A DNA stretch of 64,000 bases from Rhodosalinus sediminis (GCF_003385555.1 NZ_QOHR01000001.1:260633-324632); one strand, 5' to 3'. Numbered from the stretch's first letter, positions 46,804 to 56,246 are shown. Translations and numbers: made by a program. Notes: generated by a model from the letters alone, not told the origin.

Positions 46804-48231
46804 TCAGCCCATGCGCGCCCAGAGCCGCGGCGCCATGGGCCCCACGCGCGCCTCGATCGCAGCCATGGCGTCCACGACGAGGTCCTCGCGCCAGCGCCGG
46901 CCGACGATCTGCACGCCGATGGGCTGCGGCCCCTGCGGCAGCTCCGCGAGCCGGGCGGGCACGTTGCCGGCGGGCAGTCCGAGGAAGTTCATCGCGAAGG
47001 ACCAGAGCGCGGAGCCAAGCGCCTCGGTCATGCCCTCGGCCCCTTCGAGGTCGCGGTCGGGCGCGAAGAAGGGATGCGCGAGGAAGGGCGTGAGCGCGAG
47101 CGGATAGGTCTCCTGAAAGACCGACCAGGCGCGGGCGAAGGCGCTGCGCTCGGCCATGGCCGCGAGAAGCTCGGCGCCCTCGTAGGGCGGATACTGGCGG
47201 AAGTATTCCTCGAAGAGCGCGCGGAAGGCGGGCGAGCCGTTGCGCGCGAACTCCTCGGAGAGCAGCGCCTTCGTCTCGCCCATCAGCGCGCGGTAGCCCA
47301 CGCGCGCGGCCTCGGGCATGGCGGGCGGCGTGATCTCCTCGACGGCGTAGCCCGCCGCGGCCAGCGCCTCCGCCGCCGTGTCCAGCGCCGCGGAGACCTC
47401 CGGGTGGAGGGCAAAGCCGAAGCAGTCCTTCGTGAAGGCCACGCGCAGCGGCGCGTCGAGCGGGGGGGCCGCCCAGGGCAGGGGCACGTGGAACGGGTCG
47501 CGCGGGTCGGGCGCGATCAGGCCCGGCATCGCGAGCGCGAGATCCGCGGCGCTGCGCGCGAGAAGGCCCTGCACCGACATGGACTGCGCGAGCATCCCCC
47601 GCTCGGCCTTCTGCGACGGGTTGTAGGCAGGCACCCGGCCGAGGCCGGGCTTGACGGTCACCGCCCCGTTGGCCGCGGCGGGGAAGCGCAGGCTGCCGCC
47701 GATGTCGTTGCCGTGCGCGAGTGCGCCGATCCCGGCCATCACCGCCGCGCCCGCGCCGCCCGAGGAGCCCCCGGGCGAGACATGATCGCCCCAGGGGTTG
47801 TGCGTGCGCCCGTGGAGCGGATTGTCCGTGTCCGCGCGGAAGGAATACTCGGGCGTGTTCGTGCGCCCGATCGGCACCGCCCCCGCCTTCAGGAGGTTCG
47901 CGACCACCGGCGCGTCGTCGGGCGCGATCAGCTCGGCGTAGGCCGTGACGCCGTTGGTGGTGGCGCAGCCCTTCTGGTCCACGTTGACCTTGACCGTCAC
48001 CGGCACGCCGTGGAGCGGCCCGGTCACCCCGCCCGCGTCGAGCGCGTCGGCGCGGGCGCGCGCCGCCTCGGCGAGGCTCTCGACCACGGCGTTCAGCCGC
48101 GGGTTGACCGCCTCCATCCGCGCGAGCGCGGCCTCCGTCGCGGCGCGCGCCGTCAGGCGGCCCGTGCGGATCGCCTCGGCCGTCTCGGCGGCGGAGAGGC
48201 GCCATGGTTCGTCAGCGTCGGTCCCGGTCAT
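46804..48231 (-). CDS. Amidase signature family hydrolase
   Basis: 475 residues. The Ser-cisSer-Lys triad is visible: K81 (VTVKVNVDQKG), S156 in SPGGSSGGAG and nucleophile S180 in GNDIGGSLRFPAAANG. These enzymes hydrolyse amides; GatA of tRNA amidation belongs to the same family, but gatB and gatC are absent here and the insert sequences do not look like GatA, so I leave the substrate open. It ends convergent with nadK across two palindromes. Confidence 0.87.
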   Translation of the reverse strand: MTGTDADEPWRLSAAETAEAIRTGRLTARAATEAALARMEAVNPRLNAVVESLAEAARARADALDAGGVTGPLHGVPVTVKVNVDQKGCATTNGVTAYAELIAPDDAPVVANLLKAGAVPIGRTNTPEYSFRADTDNPLHGRTHNPWGDHVSPGGSSGGAGAAVMAGIGALAHGNDIGGSLRFPAAANGAVTVKPGLGRVPAYNPSQKAERGMLAQSMSVQGLLARSAADLALAMPGLIAPDPRDPFHVPLPWAAPPLDAPLRVAFTKDCFGFALHPEVSAALDTAAEALAAAGYAVEEITPPAMPEAARVGYRALMGETKALLSEEFARNGSPAFRALFEEYFRQYPPYEGAELLAAMAERSAFARAWSVFQETYPLALTPFLAHPFFAPDRDLEGAEGMTEALGSALWSFAMNFLGLPAGNVPARLAELPQGPQPIGVQIVGRRWREDLVVDAMAAIEARVGPMAPRLWARMG

Positions 48232-48444
48232 GGCGCGTCCCTTTCAGAGTGCGGAGCCGTGGCGCGCCCGTGTCGGGCGGTGGGGCGAGCCATCGGGGCA
48301 TATGTGGTCGCCACGCTGGGCGGCGGCGTCGTTGTGGTGGCGCGGCCCGCGTCGCGGGGGCCGCGCCGGCCGTGGCGGTCCGCTTCGCCCAGCGCTTGCC
48401 CTATTCCCAAGCTAGGGGGCGCGCCGCGGCGCCTGCAAGCCGGC

Positions 48445-48978
48445 TCACTCGACGGCGATCCACGCGAGGTCCACGGCGGCCGTGTGATCGCGCCCGTAGG
48501 CGACCAGCGCGATGGAGCGCACGGCGCCTGGACGCACCGCGTCCCGCAGGAGCCCGCCGGAGGGCGTGAAGGCCGACAGCGGCACGCGCAGCTCCTGCCA
48601 GTCCCCGGTCGTGTCGAAGGCCGCCTGGTAATACTGCCACGGCAGGATCGTCCCGCTCGTGCGCAGGTGCAGGAAATAGCGCTGCCCGTCGCCGCGCACG
48701 GTGATGGCGAGCGCCTCCGTCCCCTCGGGCAGGCCCTCGGGCAGATCGCGCCGCGCCTGGATGAAGCCGCCGCGGTTCTCGGTGCTGACCTCGCCGGTGA
48801 GGCGCAGCGCCGTCCGCTCGCCCTGAACGATGGTCGCCTCGCCCGTCGAGACGCCGCCCATCACCTGATCGGTGAAGAAGCGCCACTCGCCCGCGGGCGG
48901 CGCGAAATCCTCGATCACCGTCTGGGCCATGGCGGGCAGGGCTGCGAGCGCGAAACAGAGCGCGAGGAGGTGGCGCAT
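48445..48978 (-). CDS. CIA30-domain exported protein
   Basis: 177 residues: signal peptide MRHLLALCFALAALPAMAQ, then a jelly-roll-like domain with FFTDQVMGGVSTGEAT, STENRGGFIQARRDL and DWQELRVPLSAF, the pattern of the complex I intermediate-associated protein 30 family. Bacterial members are not proven complex I factors; a carbohydrate-binding-like fold is equally compatible. The ATG at 48978 opens the signal peptide. Four hairpins separate it from prpE upstream. Confidence 0.8.
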   Translation of the reverse strand: MRHLLALCFALAALPAMAQTVIEDFAPPAGEWRFFTDQVMGGVSTGEATIVQGERTALRLTGEVSTENRGGFIQARRDLPEGLPEGTEALAITVRGDGQRYFLHLRTSGTILPWQYYQAAFDTTGDWQELRVPLSAFTPSGGLLRDAVRPGAVRSIALVAYGRDHTAAVDLAWIAVE

Positions 48979-49028
48979 GGAAAGCTCCCGTGGTGCATAC
49001 ATCGGAGGTAAGGGCGCCGGCGGCCGCC

Positions 49029-49116
49029 GCCAAGGGCCTTGCAAGGCCCTTGGCCCGCCCGCCGGGCGGGCGCCGCGATCCGCGGGATCGCGGCCAAGGC
49101 GCGTCGCACGCGCCTT
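49029..49116. repeat. Four consecutive palindromic hairpins between prpE and the CIA30 gene
   Basis: Within 88 bases lie a 26-bp perfect palindrome (49029-49054), then stems 49053-49071 (8-bp arms), 49073-49093 (9-bp arms, GCG loop) and 49096-49116 (9-bp arms, CGC loop). All lie downstream of prpE on the minus strand. None has a clear U-tract, so they may act as a stabilising or Rho-related 3' structure, or be a composite repeat. Confidence 0.75.
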
Positions 49117-49123
49117 TCCCCGC

Positions 49124-51016
49124 TCAGCCGCCCGCGTAGCCGAGGCGGCGGCAGGCGGCGCGGATCTCGTCGAGGATCGCGGGATCGTCGATGGTGGCCG
49201 GCGTCTTGACCGCCTCGCCGTCGGCGATCTTGACCATCGTGCCGCGCAGGATCTTCCCCGAGCGCGTCTTGGGCAGCCGGTCCACGACGACGGCGTGCTT
49301 GAAGGCCGCCACCGGGCCGATCTGGTCGCGCACGAGCGCCACGCATTCGCGCACGATCTCCGCCTCGGATCGGGTCACGCCCTTCGTCAGGCAGAGGAAC
49401 CCCATCGGCAGCTGGCCCTTGAGGTCGTCGGCCACGCCGATCACCGCGCATTCGGCGACATCGGGATGCGCGGCGAGCACCTCCTCCATGCCGCCGGTGG
49501 AGAGGCGATGACCGGCCACGTTGATGACGTCGTCGGTGCGCGCCATGATGTAGAGGTAGCCGTCCGCGTCCATCATCCCCGCGTCGCCGGTCTCGTAGTA
49601 GCCGGGGAAATGCGCGAGGTAGCTCTTGCGGAAGCGGTCCTCGGCGTTCCAAAGCGTCGGCAGCGTGCCCGGCGGCAGCGGCAGCCGGATCGCCACGGCG
49701 CCCAGCGTGTCGGGCCCGACCGGGTGCCCGCCCTCGTCGAGGATGCGGACGTCGTAGCCGGGCATCGGCACGCCCGAGGAGCCCATGCGCGGCTCCGCGC
49801 CGCCGAGGCCCACGGGCACGCCGGTGATGGTCCAGCCGGTCTCCGTCTGCCACCAGTGGTCGATCACCGGCACGCCGAGCTGCGCCTTCGCCCACGCGAT
49901 GGTGTCGGGGTCCGCGCGCTCTCCGGCGAGGAAGAGGGTGCGCAGGCTCGACATGTCGTAGCGGCCGACGTGGCTGCCCTCCGGGTCCTCCCGCTTGATC
50001 GCGCGGAAGGCGGTGGGCGCGGTGAAGAAGGCCGCGACCTTGTGCTCCTGGATCACGCGCCAGAAGGTGCCGGCGTCCGGCGTGCCCACCGGCTTGCCCT
50101 CGAAGACGATCGTCGTGTTGCCGTGGATGAGCGGCGCGTAGGCGATGTAGGAGTGCCCCACGACCCAGCCCACGTCGGAGGCCGCCCAGAACACCTCGCC
50201 CGGCTCGACGCCGTAGATGTTCTTCATCGTCCAGTTGAGCGCGACCAGATGCCCGCCGGTGGGGCGCACCACGCCCTTGGGCTGGCCCGTCGTGCCGGAG
50301 GTGTAGAGGATGTAGGCCGGGTGCGTCGCCTCCACGGGCACGCAGTCCGCGGGCTCGGCGCCGTACTGGAAGGCGTGCCAGCCCACGTCGCGGCCGGGCT
50401 CCAGCCGCGCCACCTCCTCTTCGCGCTGGAAGATCACGCAGAACTCGGGCTGATGCGCGGCCTCTGCGAGCGCGCCGTCGAGAAGCGGCTTGTAATGCAC
50501 CACGCGCCCCGGCTCGATCCCGCAGGAGGCGGCGATCACGCACTTGGGCTTGGCGTCGTCGATGCGCACGGCGAGCTCGTGGCTCGCGAAGCCGCCGAAG
50601 ACCACCGAGTGGATCGCGCCGAGCCGCGCGCAGGCCAGCATCGCCTCCAGCGCCTCGGGCACCATGGGCATGTAGATCACCACGCGGTCGCCCTTCCCGA
50701 CGCCCTTGGCCCGAAGCGCCCCCGCGAGCCGCGCGACGCGGTTTCTCAGCTCGTCGTAGGTGATCTTGTGCACGACGCCGGTGACCGGGCTGTCGTGGAT
50801 GATCGCCACCTGCCCGCCGCGCCCGGCCTCGACGTGGCGGTCCACCGCGTTCCAGCAGGTGTTGACCATGCCGTCGGGAAACCACTCGTAGAGCGGCGCG
50901 TTCGACGCATCCAGCGCGGTCTCGGGGAAGCGGTCCCAGTCGATCCCGCGGGCGGCCTCCAGCCACCAGCCCTCGGGGTCCGCCTGCCACCGCGCATACT
51001 CCTCGGCGTAGCTCAT
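49124..51016 (-). CDS. prpE: Propionyl-CoA synthetase (propionate--CoA ligase)
   Basis: AMP-forming acyl-CoA synthetase of 630 residues. The N-terminus MSYAEEYARWQADPEGWWLEAARGIDW is characteristic of PrpE rather than acetyl-CoA synthetase. The AMP motif YTSGTTGQPKG, DHWWQTETGW and the C-terminal catalytic lysine K588 in LPKTRSGKILRGTM are intact. It activates propionate for the methylmalonyl-CoA or methylcitrate route. ATG 51016 follows GGGAGGAGG; the longer frame is spurious. Divergent from ybgC. Confidence 0.9.
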   Translation of the reverse strand: MSYAEEYARWQADPEGWWLEAARGIDWDRFPETALDASNAPLYEWFPDGMVNTCWNAVDRHVEAGRGGQVAIIHDSPVTGVVHKITYDELRNRVARLAGALRAKGVGKGDRVVIYMPMVPEALEAMLACARLGAIHSVVFGGFASHELAVRIDDAKPKCVIAASCGIEPGRVVHYKPLLDGALAEAAHQPEFCVIFQREEEVARLEPGRDVGWHAFQYGAEPADCVPVEATHPAYILYTSGTTGQPKGVVRPTGGHLVALNWTMKNIYGVEPGEVFWAASDVGWVVGHSYIAYAPLIHGNTTIVFEGKPVGTPDAGTFWRVIQEHKVAAFFTAPTAFRAIKREDPEGSHVGRYDMSSLRTLFLAGERADPDTIAWAKAQLGVPVIDHWWQTETGWTITGVPVGLGGAEPRMGSSGVPMPGYDVRILDEGGHPVGPDTLGAVAIRLPLPPGTLPTLWNAEDRFRKSYLAHFPGYYETGDAGMMDADGYLYIMARTDDVINVAGHRLSTGGMEEVLAAHPDVAECAVIGVADDLKGQLPMGFLCLTKGVTRSEAEIVRECVALVRDQIGPVAAFKHAVVVDRLPKTRSGKILRGTMVKIADGEAVKTPATIDDPAILDEIRAACRRLGYAGG

Positions 51017-51227
51017 CTCTGTCCTCCTCCCGGGTCGTCCTCGCGCGTCGCCCGCCCCTTTACGCATGGTCCCGCCCGGCGTCCAGCCGGGGCGGTTGTG
51101 CGGTGCCGTCGCACGGCGAGGCTCGATCCGGGCGACCGGCCTCGGGCGATCGATCCCGGATGCACCGGCACCGGCGTTGCGCCGCCGGCGCGCTCCGCGC
51201 AGGATCGCGCGCGAAAGGAGCGCGCCC

Positions 51228-51617
51228 ATGACCCACCGCTTCCAGTGCCGCGTCTACTACGAGGACACCGACTTCGGCGGCATCGTCTATTACGCCAACT
51301 ACCTGAAGTTCATCGAGCGCGCGCGGAGCGAGTGGGTGCGCGCGCTGGGTCTCGACCAGCGCGCGATGAAGGAGGGCGCGGGCACCGTCTTCGCCGTGCG
51401 GCGGATCACGGCGGAGTACCTGAGCCCCGCGCGCTTCGACGATCTGCTCGACGTCGAGACCGAGGTGGTCTCGGTGCGCCCCGCGCGGATGACCCTCCGA
51501 CAGCGGGTGCTGCGCGAGGGGGTCGTTCTCTTCGACGCGGAGGTGGAGCTCGTCGCGATCGGGCCGGAGGGGCGGCCCGTGCGCCTGCCCGAGGTGCTGC
51601 GCGCGCTCGCGGGCTAG
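51228..51617 (+). CDS. ybgC: Tol-Pal-associated acyl-CoA thioesterase YbgC
   Basis: 129-residue hot-dog-fold thioesterase. VYYEDTDFGGIVYYANYLKFIERARSEW contains the catalytic Asp and the family signature. It hydrolyses acyl-CoA or acyl-ACP and may act in phospholipid metabolism. AAAGGAG precedes the ATG. It opens the tol-pal region, as in many proteobacteria, with 239 bases before tolQ. Confidence 0.93.
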   Translation: MTHRFQCRVYYEDTDFGGIVYYANYLKFIERARSEWVRALGLDQRAMKEGAGTVFAVRRITAEYLSPARFDDLLDVETEVVSVRPARMTLRQRVLREGVVLFDAEVELVAIGPEGRPVRLPEVLRALAG

Positions 51618-51725
51618 CCGTCCGGCCGGGGCCGCGCGCCGCGACGCGCGCCCGTCAGGGCGTGAGGAGCCGGCCGGACGCCGGCGACAAATCGCGGATG
51701 CCGGGGCCGGTCACACGCGGTTGTG

Positions 51726-51755
51726 TTGGCGTCGGCGCGCCAAATCGGGTATTGG
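51726..51755 (+). promoter_or_regulatory. Candidate tolQ promoter
   Basis: TTGGCG (51726-51731) and TATTGG (51750-51755) are 18 bases apart in the 239-base gap before tolQ. The match is fair only, but the gap is large enough for a separate tol promoter. Confidence 0.3.
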
Positions 51756-51856
51756 TGACCTCAAAGAAGCCGCGCCGCGCGCGAGGGGCGTGCGAGGGCG
51801 GTCCGGGCAGGCCGGGGCGGCGGGGCCGCTCCGCAAGAACAGAACGAGCAGGCGGA

Positions 51857-52552
51857 ATGGAAACGGAAGCTCTGGCGCTCGCGCAGGAGATGGATTTCTC
51901 CATGTGGGGGCTCTTCGCACGCGCGACGCTCACGGTGAAGCTCGTGATGGTCGTGCTCGTCCTCGCGTCCTTCTGGGCCTGGGCGATCATCATCCAGAAA
52001 CTGATCGCCTACCGCGCCGCGCGCGCCGAGGCGCGCCGCTTCGACGCCGCCTTCTGGTCGGGCGAGCCGCTCGACGAGCTCTACGCGTCGCTCGGGCCCG
52101 ATCCCGCGGGGCGCGCCGAACGCGTCTTCGCCGCCGGCATGGGCGAATGGCAAAGGAGCCACACGGGCGACGGCGGGCTGATCGCCGGCGTGCAGTCGCG
52201 CATCGAGCGCAGCATGGACGTGGCCATCGCGCGGGAATCCGAGGAGCTTCAGAAGGGGCTGCCGCTGCTGGCGACGGTGGGATCGACCTCACCCTTCATC
52301 GGGCTCTTCGGCACGGTCTGGGGCATCATGCACGCCTTCATCCAGATCGCCGAGGCGGGCAACACCAACCTCGCCGTGGTCGCGCCGGGCATCGCGGAGG
52401 CGCTGCTGGCGACCGGGCTCGGCCTGCTGGCGGCGATCCCGGCGGTGATCTTCTACAACAAGCTCTCGGCGGACGCGGACCGCATCGTGGCGGGCTACGA
52501 GGCCTTCACCGACGAGTTCGCCACCATCCTCAGCCGCCAGCTGGACGGCTGA
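51857..52552 (+). CDS. tolQ: Tol-Pal system proton channel subunit TolQ
   Basis: 231 residues, three membrane helices (about 18-40, 132-155 and 170-190). It forms with TolR the proton-driven motor that energises TolA, related to ExbB and MotA. PLLATVGSTSPFIGLFGTVWGIMHAF and AEALLATGLGLLAAIPAVIFYN are the pore-lining helices. ATG 51857 gives METEALALAQEMDFS; the long upstream frame is spurious. tolR starts 4 bases after the stop. Confidence 0.95.
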   Translation: METEALALAQEMDFSMWGLFARATLTVKLVMVVLVLASFWAWAIIIQKLIAYRAARAEARRFDAAFWSGEPLDELYASLGPDPAGRAERVFAAGMGEWQRSHTGDGGLIAGVQSRIERSMDVAIARESEELQKGLPLLATVGSTSPFIGLFGTVWGIMHAFIQIAEAGNTNLAVVAPGIAEALLATGLGLLAAIPAVIFYNKLSADADRIVAGYEAFTDEFATILSRQLDG

Positions 52553-52556
52553 GGCG

Positions 52557-53027
52557 ATGGGCGCGGGCGTCACCCAGAAGGCCGAGCAGCCGCGCCGCGG
52601 ACGCGGCCGGCGCCGCCGCGCGGTGCCGATGGCCGAGATCAACGTCACGCCCTTCGTCGACGTGATGCTGGTGCTCCTGATCATCTTCATGGTGGCCGCG
52701 CCGCTGATGACGGTGGGCGTGCCCGTGGACCTGCCCGAGAGCGCGGCGCGGTCGCTCCCCGTCGCCGAGGAGGAGCCGCTGACCGTGAGCATCACCGGCG
52801 AGGGCACGGTGGCGATCCAGACGACCGAGGTGCCGGCCGGTGAGCTCATCCCGCGGCTGCGCGCCATCGCCGAGGAGCGGGCGAGCCCGCAGATCTACCT
52901 GCGCGCCGACGGGGGCGTGCCCTACGCCCGCGTGATGGAGGTGATGGGCGCGCTGAACGCCGGGGGCTTCGACCGCATCGGGCTCGTGACCGAGAGCGGC
53001 GGGCCGCGCCTCGGCGCGGAGGAGTGA
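52557..53027 (+). CDS. tolR: Tol-Pal system protein TolR
   Basis: 156 residues: a basic cytoplasmic N-terminus (RRGRGRRRRAVPMAEINVTPFVD), one membrane helix with the essential proton-carrying Asp (FVDVMLVLLIIFMVAAPL) and a periplasmic domain with YLRADGGVPYARVMEVM. Partner of TolQ. Belongs to the ExbD/TolR family. Confidence 0.95.
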   Translation: MGAGVTQKAEQPRRGRGRRRRAVPMAEINVTPFVDVMLVLLIIFMVAAPLMTVGVPVDLPESAARSLPVAEEEPLTVSITGEGTVAIQTTEVPAGELIPRLRAIAEERASPQIYLRADGGVPYARVMEVMGALNAGGFDRIGLVTESGGPRLGAEE

Positions 53028-53037
53028 GGGGCCGCGC

Positions 53038-54162
53038 GTGCATGTCGGGCATTACATCTCCGGCGCCGGGCACATCCTGCTCCTCGGCTGGGCCTTTATC
53101 GGCGGCGCCTTCGAGTCCGAGCCGCTGCCGATGGAGGTGGCGGAGGTGACGCTGATGACGGGCGAGGAATACGCGGCGCTCGTGGCGCCCGATCCCTCGC
53201 CCGAGGCCGCGCCCGGCGTGGCGCAGCCCGAGGCGCCCGCGCCCGAAACCGCCACGCCGGAGGCCCCGGCCGCCGAGACGCCGCCCGAGCGGCCCGCGCC
53301 GCCCGAGGCCGCGCGCGACCCCGCGCCGGACGCCACGCCGGTGCCGCCCGCGCCGCCGACCCCGGCGCCCGAGGTGGCCGAGCCCGACCCGGCGCCCGAG
53401 CTCTCGCCGCCCTCCGAGGCTGCGACGCTCCTGCCGGAGGAGACCCCGCGCCCCGCGCCGCGCCCGGCCGACCGTGTCGCCCCGACCCCGGCGCCGCCCG
53501 CGCCTCCGCAGGCCGAGAGCGCGCCCGACGCCACGCCGCAGGCCGCGCCGGCCCCGGACGCGCCGCCCGCGCCGCAGGAGCCGCCCGCCGCGCCGGAGGA
53601 GGCCGCCCCCGAGATCGTCACCGAGGCCGAGGAGGCGCCCTCGGGCGCGCCGCGTGCCTCGCTGCGCCCCCCGGCGCGGCCGGCGCCGCGGCCCGAACCG
53701 GCGCCCGAACCGGAGCCGGAGACCGAGACGGCCGAGGCCGCGCCGGAGCCCCCCGCCGAACCCGCCGAGAGCGACGCGACCCGCGCGGCGGTGGACGAGC
53801 TGCTCGCCGAGGCCACGCGCGGCGGCGGCGGCGAGACCCCGGATGCCCCGCCGCTCAGCCGCGGCGAGCGCGAGGCGCTGCGCGTCGCGGTCGAGCGCTG
53901 CTGGGTCGTGGACGTGGGCAGCCGCGCGGCCGACGTGACGGTGACCGTGGGCATGGAGATGAACCCCGACGGCACGGTGGTCGACGGCTCGCTGCGCCTG
54001 ATCTCGGCCGAGGGCGGATCGGGGCGCGCGGTCGAGACCGCCTATCAGGCCGCGCGCCGCGCGGTGCTGCGCTGCGGGCGGGACGGCTTCGATCTGCCGG
54101 AGGAGAAATACGCGCGCTGGGAGACGATCGAAATGGTCTTCGATCCGTCCCGGATGCGATGA
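53038..54162 (+). CDS. tolA: TolA-like energy transducer with Pro/Ala/Glu-rich stem
   Basis: 374 residues. A short N-terminal membrane helix (GHILLLGWAFIGGAF) is followed by about 220 residues rich in Pro, Ala and Glu instead of the Lys/Ala-rich helix of E. coli TolA. The C-terminal domain begins around 280 (LSRGEREALRVAVERCWVVDVGS) with VTVGMEMNPDGTVVDGSLRLI, matching the TolA/TonB C-terminal fold. It spans the periplasm and couples TolQR to Pal. GTG start after a 10-base gap. Confidence 0.88.
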   Translation: MHVGHYISGAGHILLLGWAFIGGAFESEPLPMEVAEVTLMTGEEYAALVAPDPSPEAAPGVAQPEAPAPETATPEAPAAETPPERPAPPEAARDPAPDATPVPPAPPTPAPEVAEPDPAPELSPPSEAATLLPEETPRPAPRPADRVAPTPAPPAPPQAESAPDATPQAAPAPDAPPAPQEPPAAPEEAAPEIVTEAEEAPSGAPRASLRPPARPAPRPEPAPEPEPETETAEAAPEPPAEPAESDATRAAVDELLAEATRGGGGETPDAPPLSRGEREALRVAVERCWVVDVGSRAADVTVTVGMEMNPDGTVVDGSLRLISAEGGSGRAVETAYQAARRAVLRCGRDGFDLPEEKYARWETIEMVFDPSRMR

Positions 54163-54238
54163 CCCGGCCTTGCGCCGGGCGCGGCGCGCGGCTTGACTGG
54201 AAGCGCGGCCCGGCGCGGGCGGCGAAAGGGAGAAGGCG

Positions 54239-55573
54239 ATGATGCATCGGCGACATCTGCTGCGGTGGCTGGCGGCGCTGCCGGCGGCGGGGCTTGCGCG
54301 GCCGCTCGCGGCGCAGGGCGAGGGGCCGCTGCGCATCGAGATCACCGAGGGCGTGATCGAGCCCATGCCGGTCGCTGTGCCCGACTTCGTCGCCGAGACG
54401 CCCGGCGCGGGGGACTGGGCGCGCCGGATCGCCCGCGTCGTCGCGGCCGATCTGACCGGCACGGGGCTCTTCCGCGAGATCCCGCAGGAGGCGCATATCG
54501 CCACGATCACCAGCTTCGCCTCGCCGGTGGCCTTCGCCGACTGGCGCGCGGTGAACGCGCAGGCGCTCGTCACCGGGGCCGTGGCGGTGCGGGGCGACCG
54601 GATCGAGGTGAAGTTCCGCGTCTGGGATGTCTTCGCCGGCGCGGAGCTCGGGCAGGGGCTGCGCTTTCAGGGCACCACGGAAAGCTGGCGGCGCATGGCC
54701 CACAAGGTGGCCGACGCCGTCTATTCCCGGATCACCGGCGAGGGCGGCTATTTCGACAGCCGGGTGGCCTTCGTCTCGGAGACGGGGCCGAAGGGCGAGC
54801 GGCAGAAGCGCCTCGCCGTGATGGACTACGACGGCGAGAACCTGCGCTACCTGACGGGCGGCGACTCCCTCGTGCTCGCGCCGCGCTTCTCGCCCACCGG
54901 CGACCGCCTTCTCTACACCAGCTACGAGACGGGCCGGCCGCGCATCTACCTGCTCGACGTGGGATCCGTCACGCGGCGCGCGCTGCCGACCGAGCCGGGC
55001 GCGACGGCCTTTTCCCCGCGGTTCAGCCCGGACGGGCGACAGGTGCTCTATTCGCAGGCTGCGGGCGGCAACACCGACCTCTGGCGCCTCGACATCGCGA
55101 GCGGGCGCACCGAGCGGCTGACGCGCGCGCCCTCGATCGAGACCGCGCCGAGCTATTCGCCCGACGGCGCGCGCATCGTCTTCGAGAGCGACCGCTCCGG
55201 CGGACAGCAGCTCTACGTGATGGAGGCCGGCGGCGGGCGGCCGCGGCGGATCAGCTTCGGGCAGGGGCGCTACGGCACGCCGGTCTGGTCGCCGCGCGGC
55301 GACCGCATCGCCTTCACCAAGCAGGCGGGCGGGCGCTTTCACATCGGCGTGATGCGCACCGACGGCTCGGACGAGCGGCTCCTGACGGCGAGCTTCCTCG
55401 ACGAGAGCCCGACCTGGGCGCCGAACGGCCGGGTCCTGATGTTCAGCCGCGAGACGCAAGGCGAACGAGGCACCTCGGCGATCTATTCGGTGGACGTCTC
55501 GGGGCGCAACCTGAAGCGGGTGCCGACGCCCGCGGGCGCCTCGGACCCGTCGTGGGGCCCGTTGCAGGACTGA
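54239..55573 (+). CDS. tolB: Tol-Pal system beta-propeller protein TolB
   Basis: 444-residue periplasmic protein with signal peptide, D1 domain and six-bladed propeller of repeating YSPDG/FSPDGR motifs ([45 protein letters not shown]). It binds Pal and TolA. The signal peptide [20 protein letters not shown] contains a twin-arginine-like RR-x-LL, so Tat export is possible. Two ATGs in a row; GGGAG lies upstream. Confidence 0.94.
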   Translation: MMHRRHLLRWLAALPAAGLARPLAAQGEGPLRIEITEGVIEPMPVAVPDFVAETPGAGDWARRIARVVAADLTGTGLFREIPQEAHIATITSFASPVAFADWRAVNAQALVTGAVAVRGDRIEVKFRVWDVFAGAELGQGLRFQGTTESWRRMAHKVADAVYSRITGEGGYFDSRVAFVSETGPKGERQKRLAVMDYDGENLRYLTGGDSLVLAPRFSPTGDRLLYTSYETGRPRIYLLDVGSVTRRALPTEPGATAFSPRFSPDGRQVLYSQAAGGNTDLWRLDIASGRTERLTRAPSIETAPSYSPDGARIVFESDRSGGQQLYVMEAGGGRPRRISFGQGRYGTPVWSPRGDRIAFTKQAGGRFHIGVMRTDGSDERLLTASFLDESPTWAPNGRVLMFSRETQGERGTSAIYSVDVSGRNLKRVPTPAGASDPSWGPLQD

Positions 55574-55646
55574 GGCGGCTTTCGCGCGCGCGGCGCGCTG
55601 TGGTATCACTTGGACGCCACGCGCCCGGCACAAGGGCGCGCGAGGG

Positions 55647-55702
55647 CAGCAGAGGCTGGGCAACAGAGACCAGGCAGCAGAGACCAGGCAGCAGAGACCG
55701 GG
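55647..55702 (+). repeat. Four tandem 14-bp units upstream of pal
   Basis: CAGCAGAGACCAGG-like units at 55647-55660 (degenerate), 55661-55674, 55675-55688 and 55689-55702. They occupy the tolB-pal leader and end 15 bases before the pal start. Copy number could vary between strains. Confidence 0.75.
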
Positions 55703-55717
55703 CAGGAGAGAGCGGGC

Positions 55718-56242
55718 ATGACAGGACTTGGCAAGGTGGCGCTGATCGCGGGGGCGCTCGCGCTCGCGGGGTGCGCGGATCAGCGCTTCGGCGCGGGGAC
55801 CGGCGCCGGCATGGGCGGCGACGGCATGACGGGCGCCGGGGCGGGCGCGACCGCCGGCAGCGTCTCGGACCCGACGAGCGAGGCCTTCTTCCAGGAGGCC
55901 GTGGGCGACCGCGTCTTCTTCGCGGTGGATCAGTCCACCCTGTCGACCGAGGCGCGCCGCGTGCTCGACGAACAGGCCGAATGGCTGATGACCAACGCTG
56001 ATTTCGCCGCGACGATCGAGGGCCACGCCGACGAGCGCGGCACGCGCGAATACAACATCGCGCTGGGCGACCGCCGGGCGAACGCCGTGCGCGACTACCT
56101 CGTGAGCCGGGGCGTGGCGCCGAACCGGATCACCACGGTGAGCTACGGCAAGGAGCGTCCGGTCGCGCTCTGCTCGGACGAGAGCTGCTATTCGCAGAAC
56201 CGCCGCGCGGTGACCGTGCTGGCGCTCGGCGCGGGGGTCTGA
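55718..56242 (+). CDS. pal: Peptidoglycan-associated lipoprotein Pal
   Basis: 174 residues: lipoprotein signal with LAGC (C19), a Gly/Met-rich linker (about 25-50) and an OmpA-like domain that binds diaminopimelate of peptidoglycan (TIEGHADERGTREYNIALGDRRANAVRDYL, with the Asp and Arg of the binding site). ATG 55718 is used because it opens the signal peptide and follows GGAG. It anchors the outer membrane to the wall and accumulates at the septum. Confidence 0.95.
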   Translation: MTGLGKVALIAGALALAGCADQRFGAGTGAGMGGDGMTGAGAGATAGSVSDPTSEAFFQEAVGDRVFFAVDQSTLSTEARRVLDEQAEWLMTNADFAATIEGHADERGTREYNIALGDRRANAVRDYLVSRGVAPNRITTVSYGKERPVALCSDESCYSQNRRAVTVLALGAGV

Positions 56243-56246
56243 GGCG

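Noticed and set aside
46804-48231. GatA subunit of the tRNA amidotransferase
   Set aside because: Has the amidase triad but no gatB or gatC nearby and lacks GatA-like flanking sequence; kept as a general amidase.
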